Shown: positions 20,901 to 26,100 of the stretch, one piece after another | Numbering within the stretch: the stretch's first letter is position 1 | Layout: every line of letters begins with the position of its first letter | DNA from: an uncultured Eubacteriales bacterium | Lineage (GTDB): Bacteria; Bacillota; Clostridia; TANB77; CAG-508 | Assembly: GCA_949287075.1 (NCBI GenBank) | Contig: CASEEU010000015.1 | Coordinates: 1 to 64,000, forward strand | Direction of reading: 5' to 3' | DNA: 64,000 nt | The notes under the pieces: model-generated | Databases searched by the model: none | Seen by the model: the letters and a program-made list of their open reading frames with translations, nothing else | Told to the model about the DNA's origin: nothing | Position numbers and translations under genes: made by a program

Positions 20901-21702
20901 TTCTGATTGGAGTGGAACGGTAACTGTAAAAGTAGCTCCAGGCTTAGTAGAAGACAGCTCAGGAAATACGAACCAGGAAGTACTAGATGTAGAACTAATC
21001 TCAAAAGATACAGAATATCTAGGATATTATGCAGATGTAGATGGAAATGGAAGTGTAGATGGTGTTATTTATGCAGATTTGGCAGTAGGAAAGAGTGGAA
21101 CATGGGGATATAGTAATGGAACAGGAACATATTCTTATGCGACAGAAACAGGATTAAAAGAGTATTATATTAGTCAAACAAATTATACAGGAGATTTTGG
21201 GACAAAAGATGTGATAACTGAATTAAAAGGAAGTGGAGGAAAAGATAGATTTTATGTAATAGCATTAGAAGATGTTAATGATGGAAATGGACCACATTAT
21301 ACGTGGTATGATGCAGCATATGGACAAATGAATGATTATGCCACAGCAACTTCAACAGATTTTGGAGCAGGAAAAACGAATACTGCAACAATATTAGCAA
21401 AATGGAAAGCAAGTGCCTATGGATCACAAAATACTAATCCAAACAACAGAGATATGTGGGGAGCGATACAAAGTGAAGTAGAAAAAGGCTGGTTTGTACT
21501 ATCAATAAGTGAATGGGCAGCGTTTGGAGATAATCTAAATATAGAGAGAAACAATTATGCAAATTACGGATTGTCCGGCTGGTCCTGGGCGTCTTCGCAG
21601 TACAGTGCAGATTCCACATGGGGGATAAGCTTTAACTATGGCTACGTAGACCACGTCCCAATTAATCACCACGGTGGTGTACGTCTGGGTACAACTTTCT
21701 AA
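8983..21702 (+). CDS. Giant BspA-like (DUF285) surface protein with LamG, Ig-like modules and C-type-lectin DGR-type tail
   Basis: A 4,239-residue secreted or anchored protein. The ATG follows GGAGG (about 8972-8976). Residues ~10-30 form a hydrophobic export helix. About 140-330 is a Thr/Glu-rich low-complexity stalk. Seven DUF285 blocks follow, with headers near 10147, 11250, 12178, 13275, 14390, 15050 and 17989. Each header reads like GFLGNTSIQRQNIDNVTF and precedes tandem ~25-29-residue repeats around LDLGDKFDTSNVTNMSYMF. The sixth header contains a LamG-like lectin/glucanase domain (about 15150-15775). Ig-like beta modules marked by DESGN/DKSGN motifs occupy about 16650-17980 and 19200-21000. 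The last ~230 residues form a C-type-lectin/FGE-like domain whose final ~43 codons look like a DGR variable region. No LPXTG motif is present. Role inferred: adhesin or ligand-binding surface protein. Confidence 0.85.
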   Translation: MLRNRIFIKRIRNICILVMAIIIAIGIYTNVRRSRAENVIQVALQVSDKSETLAMQEVMANATETEDGNFVLNLPTAVNGNIVTKYYLADGTEIVMNDENADKTLTLTEADITNQPIQFETDYDKKEVTTEDGQIVTLYNKELMDEKKAEETTEEVTEETSAETTDGTTAKEQEENSDGTTDQTTELDDSVIVSGYMPLEAQVDINEIDISELPKISVPGTTIKNKAYEVSIYTTAENTQQSIDTTTADTQLETANTAEDANTENIANTENTDNTENENQINTVEGQKIEYDPSLYHEQIIIETKNTEENTNGTAFAFNENGDEKGKLLGSNQGEYVYAVTQKDSNPIRYIFETTPVTPTDVSDDIGVAMYSTMAARATENTLRTTNTENMMTSGFLGNTAIQRQNIDNVTFVNSLSGANSTAWDVSAAQNGSIKAWYTSNGNGTYKVYIGSNETIYANPDSSYLFAFIGFSTNCTSTEIITNIDLLNTSKVTNMSNMFWTAGQGAMTTFNLGNNFDTSNVTNMQFMFSGLGGYGRTLNFDFGDNFDTSNVTNMQHMFESLKVTSLDLGDKFDTSKVTNMACMFISLGSTSLNLGDKFDTSNVTNMQAMLSTMNNMTSLDLGDKFDTSNVTHMGNMFSNLGTDKITSFDLGDKFDTSKVTNVSGMFFNAGANTMTSLDLGPYFTQIPNGQITEGIDTYPANSDMFTLAGKAGSLVVTVSPEIYKDSTNFKLNESSSTTMAFTQGTLKPYNFIRKTNTEKDPTATFLGNSSVTRGQVDSVTFVNSLSGANSTAWDISAAQNGAIKAWYETTSTGAKKVYIGSNEQIYANPDSSYLFSFVGYGDSSTSTEFINNLDLLDTSYVRNMEGMFTMAGWKAATTIDLGDNFKTANVTNMSQMFSGAGFTQMTSINLGSNFDTSNVTNMSGMFANTGNKMLTSLDLGDKFDTSKVTDMSSMFDTLGFQKLESLDLGNKFYTNNVTNMNSMFINTGGMSLTELNLGMNFTNIATANNYMFGGTGKEGAIKILVPEDIYQDSTHVKLNASSSTTIPFTRGTIEIIQDEYILRSTSNEAQQTSGFLGNTSIQRQNIDNVTFVSSISGANSTAWDVSAEQNGSIMAWYTTNSNGSYKVYIGSTGTIYANPNSSYLFSYIGYGSNCTSTETITNIELLNTSTATDMNSMFTYTGHHSMTSLDLGDNFDTSNVTNMANMFSLCGFNKMTRLDLGSKFNTSKVRDMRYMFGNTGQQELSNFSLGNNFDTSNVTNMQGMFQYFGSKISSLDLGSKFDTSNVTNMYRMFKYCGYDGLTTFDIGDNFNTSKVTNMSEMFAYFGREKLTNLNLGDYFYTTNVTDMTAMFDSCAYVSMTSLELGPAFTRIANTNTNMFNSTGKENECIIYVPEEIYVDNHHVKLNETSSTQIEFTRGTFNQLTMNYLKSTSTENIMTSGFLGNTSIQRQNIDNVTFVDSLSGANNTAWDVSEAQDGSIKAWYTSTNGTYKVYIGSNGTIYANPDSSNLFAFVGFGANSTSTETITNLSLLNTSQVTNMSKMFNLTGMTAMTTLNLGDNFDTSKVTNMSNMFASTGKQITNLDLGNKFDTSNVTNMAGMFAGLNVTNLDLGDNFNTSKVTDMSTMFQSMGYYNLTSLDLGDKFDTSSVTTMMGMFDCTGYENMTTLDLGENFDTSNVTDFTGMFSNTGHDSLTSLDLGDKFNTYRGGVDAAGQANMSSMFFSTGATSMTSLRLGKAFKQISSDNTYLFQDTGKSGEIVIYIPEVIYQDNHHAKYTSNYNDTRTVEFTRGTFNPIGDSYTLRSAEGELSFRAPFLGGTSSRGNIDKVVFVNSTSGANSTKWDVSAARDNSVIAWYEDNEYGERTVYIGSDGQIYANENSSHLFYNIAQYSEEANVIKGLNLLNTSKVTNMSGMFDSIGGTSLDLGDNFDTSNVTDMTNMFAGTGSNTNMTSIDLGESFTHIPENNANMLERTGKEGSIVIYVPDVIYQDEHHAKLDEDSTQTIEFTRGYFNKISEKGSTLMTTTNEGYPDIGFLGNASIERGNIDQVEFVDYIPEEITANRSSLIRYYDALNNTGNGHDGTATTWKDLSGNQDGTLQGVTWSEGYSEKYLSLTGTDKTGVTCGIVNLTNQTTLDATIVPKSIQSGEKIILCNHANGGIGLALNSGVPRMQIYINGQYIYLSATESVKVGEKYRITGTYDGAKMSLYVNGKLVAQQAQTGTIGVPAKDTVMGIGNNPDGANLTTDGCANINVYSVKIYNKVVTMPELTAWDVSEAQDGSIMAWYEINPNGTYKVYIGSNDTIYANPDSSFLFAQLGSSANCTSTETILNIDLLNTSKVTNMWSMFFATGINAMTSLDLGDNFDTSNVTNMNDMFDNVGTNAMTNLDLGEKFDTSNVTTMRGMFSSAGSNKLTNLDLGDKFDTSNVTNMESMFAYMKNLTNLNLGDKFDTSKVTTMHSMFSQTGYNNMTSLDLGDKFSTSNVTTMWSMFEGTGNMAMTSLDLGPAFTKLAETRNDMFANTGKTDEITIYAPEAIYLNQETFKVSTNSSVLYYFSNGTIVPKYRTEWLKESVSVDTTDASNPKMNISLRGTTNPEAGTDYISDVTSTLTTANIKIYVDDEEATSITKSLSSATQSTNPTTGAQDVKYTLTLSNFEESTLQDGKDYMEWSGNIRIEIAKGTLLDTTGPEDENGKTVAYGNQNISLGDNGYGQDSVIEDPITDKNTANTMFMDYIKPTIKYEYSETDIDHDGKSFTMEFCIADKYMAEGSSIADLDIRIDGEEPDWTKVYKIIKRTVLTEGVSRDGFIYEKTIGFGYIIELYNLEQLQVKEGDKYLDYSGVVTVAIPANQIIDASGNGNDATTITSGISLPGGEGTEEVVDFVRPTVEKVESSVDVDAKTATIKFQTTDKYITQNNPLESGDIQVLVNGSANTSITKTINNTVLTEQRTQNGTTSTVQYGYEYTLTLSGIDTTVNQIKVRIPANAITDQSGNGNEQTDLILLNTLKNTSTEQYADSGFLGNSLGMMQRQNIENITFVNHIPEDVYDVSTNTYKNNNAWDASAQGDNSIIAWYEQNENDALKVYIGSNDEIFANTNSSYLFSYVGSSYNCTSTEMITNIELLNTSNVTNMNHMFSSTGYVAMTSLDLGSNFDTSNVTDMSYMFNGTGMEAMTSLDLGDKFDTSKVTNMTYMFISTGRQAMINLALGDNFDTSSVTNMTNMFDGTGYDEMTSLDLGDKFDTSSVTNMSYMFSDTGYTKMTSLDLGDKFDTSSVTNMSYMFQQTGYTAMTSLDLGDKFDTSKVTDMNAMFKWTGYTKMTNLDLGDKFKTSAATNTMEMFFYTGYTAMTSLDLGPAFTNIPSNNAGMFLQTGKSGIVVYAPEAIYQDSRHFKLNSGSTTTLGWMDGEGNIITNYGTINPKYRTEWVKENASIDTSDANNPKINITIRGTTNPDVPASEYASNVTSTLANTDIKVYIDSTMYTSNNITDSATIAVGTATTTTNTRTGAQDVLQTITITNFEEAERILGKAYKEWSGNIRLEIAQGTLTDTTNANDTTITYGNSNVSIINDGTGTRTNNAIEDETKVDKNTAGAMFADFIKPEFTYTYSSTDINNNTKTLTVTFSVVDKFFNSTTGLTNADGITVKMIDENVVPENLTKTITKTRDITETRNNTSIKIGEEYTLTVTGFEQAQMAEDGKYKDYSGPVSIAFPAGIVSDKSGNTNIAKTITVGIKEPDGTEDAEIVDFVKPTWKAENLQIDTENKEATVDLIGTDKYFESGSLDVSQIKVIVDGEEVTDTTSVIKELSTPTELTETRDGASVQYGVKYTLTLNGWKQTDEAFQASEKRYREYSGNTQIIIEEGTLIDESGNESDETTLDLGFIDVVDPEVYQISVTKNVDEKTDTIIFDVVDKYFASSSITTTNTEGLTVYVDDEEAIGVTKTIVDIEDITATVNGSEKKIGERYTLVLSNFEQERTTPVDYDREYSDWSGTVTVKVAPGLVEDSSGNTNQEVLDVELISKDTEYLGYYADVDGNGSVDGVIYADLAVGKSGTWGYSNGTGTYSYATETGLKEYYISQTNYTGDFGTKDVITELKGSGGKDRFYVIALEDVNDGNGPHYTWYDAAYGQMNDYATATSTDFGAGKTNTATILAKWKASAYGSQNTNPNNRDMWGAIQSEVEKGWFVLSISEWAAFGDNLNIERNNYANYGLSGWSWASSQYSADSTWGISFNYGYVDHVPINHHGGVRLGTTF
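10147..16650 (+). repeat. Six consecutive DUF285 repeat blocks inside the 4,239-aa gene
   Basis: Block headers near 10147, 11250, 12178, 13275, 14390 and 15050 each begin with an FLGN...QRQNID-type segment and a WD[VA]S...IAWY...KVYIGS segment. They then run into 2-9 tandem copies of an ~87-nt unit encoding L-D-L-G-x-x-F-D-T-S-x-V-T-x-M-x-x-M-F. The repeats are diverged enough to align unambiguously but share long identical stretches of DNA. Confidence 0.85.
21010..21702 (+). other. C-terminal C-type-lectin-like domain with putative DGR variable region (21571-21702)
   Basis: After the last Ig-like module the protein switches to LGYYADVDGNGSVDG, then DRFYVIALEDV, then GWFVLSISEWAAFGD and YANYGLSGWSWASSQYS, ending GGVRLGTTF. 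This order (linker, W-x-x-S-x-x-E-W core, GL-G-W-W-SSQ, VRLG end) is that of CLec-fold proteins diversified by DGRs. From 21571 the base composition jumps: by hand count 67 of 132 bases are G/C, in a gene that is otherwise about one-third G/C. Most variable-looking codons end in C or T with free first and second bases (AGC, TAC, GAC, CAC, GTC, GAT, ATT, AAT), as expected if AAC/AAT codons in a template were mutated at adenines. No template repeat or reverse transcriptase is in the window. Confidence 0.7.
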
Positions 21703-21709
21703 TTTTGAA

Positions 21710-21740
21710 TGTCGCATTGAGATCGCTTTTCAATGCGACA
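21710..21740 (-). repeat. REP-like hairpin unit, cluster F (1 copy, reverse)
   Basis: A single reverse copy 8 nt after the stop of the lectin-tailed gene. Its arms extend to 11 bp (TGTCGCATTGA/TCAATGCGACA), among the longest perfect stems of the family here. It sits just 3' of the putative variable region, where DGRs often carry a hairpin. Confidence 0.9.
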
Positions 21741-21745
21741 AAAAA

Positions 21746-21790
21746 AGGACTAATTGGGGATTTTTAAACAAACCCCCAATTGGTCTTTTT
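21746..21790 (+). terminator. Intrinsic terminator after the 4,239-aa gene
   Basis: GACTAATTGGGG/CCCCAATTGGTC-type stem (one G-U) and a TTTTTA tail. The GACCAATTGG sequence recurs in the terminators at 22870 and 31163. Confidence 0.85.
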
Positions 21791-22177
21791 ATTTTAATTC
21801 ATAACTATATACCATATCTACTTTTTTTTTCATTTTTTAGTGTCTAAGATTTTGGGGACAGAATACCATTGTCGAATTTTGCGGTAAAAAGTGAAAATAG
21901 AAAGCAAAAAATAAGCAGGAAAGCTTGTATTTTATTAAGAAATGTGATTATATATAGGTGAGATTATTTTTAATTTATTTTTATTTAGCAATTATTTTTT
22001 CAAGAGTTCGTTTTTTATTTATTATCATATACAATTTCTAAATCACATATTTATCATTTAGAATTTTATATAGTTTAAAGTACAGTATTTATTATCTATT
22101 ATTATTTATTCAATGTTTATGTAACAATATAATGTTTTTATAAAAATATCTAAAGCTAAATCCCAATAATTAAAAAA
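21791..22177. other. AT-rich intergenic stretch without a gene
   Basis: About 390 bp with no supported ORF. A short less AT-rich segment (about 21842-21900, containing TTTTGGGGACAGAATACC and a GACA/TGTC mini-hairpin) stands out and may be a remnant of a mobile element. The rest is long runs of A and T. Confidence 0.4.
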
Positions 22178-22859
22178 TAAAGAAAAAGCAGAAATAAACA
22201 ACGATACACTAATAGATATAGAACTACAAGTAGGAAACACCACAGCAATAGAAAGAAGATTAGTGGTATATAATGCAAAACTAATAGCAGGAGAAATCAA
22301 GGTATCACAAGAATACAAAAAAGCAAAAGACACAATAGTCATATGTATATTAAATGATAATGTTGTAAAAAGAAATGCATACTTGAGCATTGCAAAATTA
22401 AAGTATGAAGAACCAGAAGAAATAAGGAAAGTAAACTTAGGGTATCATCCAGGAGATGAATATTTAACAGAAATGGTAAAATACTATATCATAGAATTAC
22501 CGAAATTCAAGAAGAAAAAGCCAAAAGTAGGAGATTTACTAGAAAAGTGGTTGTATGTGATAGGGGGAGATCGAAAAATGATGGAGAAATGTAAAAAAGA
22601 GAATGAAGAAATAAAAGAAGCAGTGAATCAACTAAAAGAAATGAGTGCAGATGAATACGAAAGAGAATTATATGAAATAAGAGAAAGAAGTAGATTAACA
22701 TACAACACAGAAATGGCTGAGGCGAGAAGAAAAGGAGAGAAAATAGGAGAAAAAAAGAGAAATAAAGAAATCGCTAAGAAAATGAAAGAAGAAGGAATAG
22801 AAATAAAATTAATTCAAAAAATAACAAACTTAACAGAAGAAGAAATCAAAGCGCTATAA
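22178..22859 (+). pseudogene. 5'-truncated Rpn/PD-(D/E)XK transposase-like gene
   Basis: In-frame homology to the intact copy at 28647-29585 begins at KAEINNDTLIDIELQVG and continues to the end, EEIKAL. It keeps the E-x-Q nuclease motif (IELQV) but lacks the start codon and the first ~75 residues (LPLSNDYVFKRIFG...), including the beginning of the nuclease core. The only in-frame start (GTG at 22263) lies mid-domain with no ribosome binding site. It also lacks the Ala-Glu-Gly-Lys repeat tract of the intact copy, having GEKIGEKK there. It is followed by a GACCAATTNAG terminator. A decayed member of the PF12784/Rpn-type family. Confidence 0.8.
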
Positions 22860-22869
22860 TAGAAAAAAC

Positions 22870-22906
22870 GACCAATTTAGGAATGATACTCTAATTGGTC
22901 ATTTTT
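22870..22906 (+). terminator. Intrinsic terminator after the truncated Rpn copy
   Basis: GACCAATTTAG/CTAATTGGTC stem and ATTTTT tail. Confidence 0.8.
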
Positions 22907-22930
22907 AGTATGATGAATTACATGAAGTTA

Positions 22931-23019
22931 GAAAATATGTAATTTTTTATCAGAAAATACTTGTAAAAAATACTCAAAAAATATATAATAAATCATATAA
23001 AATTGAGATATATTGACAA
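22931..23019 (+). promoter_or_regulatory. Promoter block of the 1,593-aa surface protein (duplicated at 31473-31561)
   Basis: An ~88-bp segment nearly identical to 31473-31561. It holds TTGTAA (22961-22966), 17 bp and TATAAT (22984-22989). Conservation begins about 30 bp upstream of the -35 box (GAAAATATGTAATTTTTT) and ends at TATTGAC. Here hairpin cluster G lies between promoter and gene. Confidence 0.75.
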
Positions 23020-23023
23020 AAAA

Positions 23024-23088
23024 TGTCGCAAAGAGAAACGATCTCAATGAGACAAAATGTCGCAAAGAAAAACGAACCCAATGGGACA
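23024..23088 (+). repeat. REP-like hairpin units, cluster G (2 copies, forward)
   Basis: Units at 23024-23054 (TGTCGCA/TGAGACA; core variant AGAGAAACG) and 23058-23088 (TGTCGCA/TGGGACA), separated by AAA. They lie in the 5' UTR of the 1,593-aa gene, between its promoter and ribosome binding site. Confidence 0.9.
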
Positions 23089-23124
23089 AATAAGACATAG
23101 AAAATATTTGAAGGAGAACAAAAG

Positions 23125-26100
23125 ATGCAAAAATACTTTAAAAGTATAAAACACGTAGGAGCTATCATGTTTGTAACAACTTTAATAGCTTTTATGTTGG
23201 TGGCTTTTGCAAATAATAAACAGAATACAAAAAGTAGCGATGTTAGTACAGATTTTGTAAAAATAAGTACAATACAAGCGAAAGATTTAAATAAATATAA
23301 TGCAGAACCATTATCTGATGGTTCTGTTAATGTGGCTATGAAGGTAGCAAAAAATGATAATAATATGCTATACCAGTCATTAAGGATAGCAGCAACAGAT
23401 AAAATCAACACAGACACACTGGGAAACAACTTTGTGGATTATATCAAGCCAAATGCTACATATCAATATACAGAAACAGATGTAGACCATGATGGAAAAT
23501 CCTTTACAATGGTATTTGATATGACAGATAAATTCTATACTTCAGGAACATTGACATTAGATGATTTAACAATCTTGATTGATGGAGAAGAGCCTAATTG
23601 GACAGAGGTTAGTAAATCCTTACAAGAGGAAGATAGAACCAATATAGTCAATGGAGAAAGCAAAGTGATAGGTAAGAGATACACATTAACATTATCTAAC
23701 CTAGAACAAATCCAAGTAAAAGAAGGTGACAATTATTTAGATTACAGTGGTGTTATAACTGTAGCAATCCCGGCAGATAAAATTGTAGACGAAACAGGAA
23801 ATGCTAATAATGCAGTAACTTTAACATCTGGAATTAGTTTACCAGGAGGAACAGGAACTGCAGAAGTAGTGGATGTGGTAAAACCATTGGTGGAGAAAAT
23901 TAGTTCATCAGTAGATGCAACAAATGGAACAGCATCATTGGTATTTAGAGTAACAGATAAATATTATGCAAGCACAACACTAACAAATGCAAATTTACAA
24001 ATTACAGTAGATGGTGAATTGGTTGATTCAACAGGCATTACCAAAGAGGTTACAAGCACAGCTTTGAACGAGCAAAGATTGGTAAATGGTACAACACAAA
24101 CCGTACAATATGGAATTCAGTTTACAGTAAATCTTTCTGGATTAGATACAAGTGTTAGCCAAATTAAGGTTAGAGTGCCAGCAAATGCAATTCTTGATCA
24201 AAGCGGAAATGGTAATAAAGAGACAGATCTACTTGTATTGAATACTTTGAGGAGCACAAGTGAAGAACAATTTTCTAACAGTCCATTCCTTGGAAATACT
24301 GGATTACAAAGAAATAATATTGACCAAGTAGAATTTGTAGATAGTATACCTGAGGTAGTATTACCAAGTGATAGTAGTTTGTTAAGAAAATATGATGCAA
24401 TCAATAATACAGGAAATGGACATAGCAATACAACCACAACATGGAAAGACTTGTCAGGACATCAAGATGGAACAGTTCATGGTGCAACTTGGGGAGATAA
24501 TTATTTGTCATTTAATGGAACAGTTAGTGATTGGGTAGGTTGCGGAAATATAAGTGTTACAAATAAAGTAACAATTGATGCAACGATTGTAGCTAAATCA
24601 ATAAAAAATGCTGATAATGGGAACAATGCAGGAGAGGCAGATATTATTGCTAACTGGAATGAAGGAGGAACAGGGTTATGTCTTACAGATGGAGTTCCAC
24701 AATTTTATGCGTATATAGCAGGCGTAGGAAATGTTTACGTTGAAGCAAAAAGCCCTATTACTGTAGGAGAAAAAACGAGAATAACCGGTTCATATGATGG
24801 AAAATACATGTATTTATATATCAATGGTAAATTAGAAGCAGTAAAAGCACAAACAGGCACAATAAAAGCACCTACAAATAATACAATATTAATGATGGGA
24901 AATAATCCAGATGGATCTGCAGTTGGTCAATGGGATCACTCAGCTGATATCAATATATATTCTGCAAGTGTATACAATGATGCAGTACAAACCAATATGT
25001 GGGATGTATCAGCAGCACAAGATTGTTCTATTGTAGCATGGTATGACACAAATCCAAATGGAACATATAAAGTATATATCGGAAGTGATAATGAAATATT
25101 TGGAAATACAGATTCAAGTTATTTATTTACCTATATAGGATATAATGACAACTGTACAGAAACAGAGACGATAAAGAATATTGAATTACTAAATGTTAGT
25201 AATGTAACAAACATGAGCAATATGTTTAATGGAACAGGAAAGGTTGCAATGACAAGCTTAGACTTAGGAGATAACTTTGATACAAGTAATGTAACGAATA
25301 TGAGCTATATGTTCTTTGGTACAGGATATAAAAATATGACAACATTTAATATAGGAAATAAATTTAATACAAAAAATGTAATAGATATGTCATTTATGTT
25401 TGACAATATTGGATATTCAGCTCTTACCAGTTTGGATTTGGGAGATAATTTTGATACAAGCAATGTAACAAACATGACATATATGTTTTATGGTGCAGGA
25501 TATAAAGCAATGACAAATTTGAATTTAGGAGACAAATTTGACACAAAAAATGTAACAAATATGAGGGTTATGTTTAGAACAACAGGATATACAGCAATGA
25601 CCAGTTTAGAGTTAGGAGATAAATTCGACACAAGTAATGTAACAGATATGAGTTATATGTTTGTTGATACAGGATATACAGCAATGACCAGTTTAAATTT
25701 AGGAGATAACTTTGATACAAGTAATGTAACCAATATGAGTAATATGTTTTATGGTACAGGGTATAATTCCATGACAACTTTGGATTTAGGTGAGAATTTT
25801 AATACAAGCAATGTAGAAAATATGAGCGGAATGTTTTGGAATTGTGGACATGACAAAATGACAAGTCTAGACTTAGGAGATAAATTTAACACCAGTAAAG
25901 TAATCAATATGGATTCCATGTTCTTCTATACAGGAATAGGTAGTATGACAAGTTTAGATTTAGGACCAGCTTTTACAAATATAGCAGAAGTAAATTCAAA
26001 TATGTTTATAGGAACAGGTAAGTATACTGAAATAGTAATATATGTTCCAGAAGCAATTTATCAGGATAAAGCGAATTTTAAACTAAATTCAGAGTCAACG

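Noticed and set aside
22263..22859. Intact gene starting at GTG 22263
   Set aside because: Homology to the intact copy is open upstream of this GTG, the codon lies within the nuclease domain and no ribosome binding site precedes it, so it is a 5'-truncated pseudogene.
21741..23020. DGR template repeat or reverse transcriptase next to the variable region
   Set aside because: No sequence resembling 21571-21702 and no reverse-transcriptase motif was found downstream or elsewhere in the window; if present they must lie outside it.
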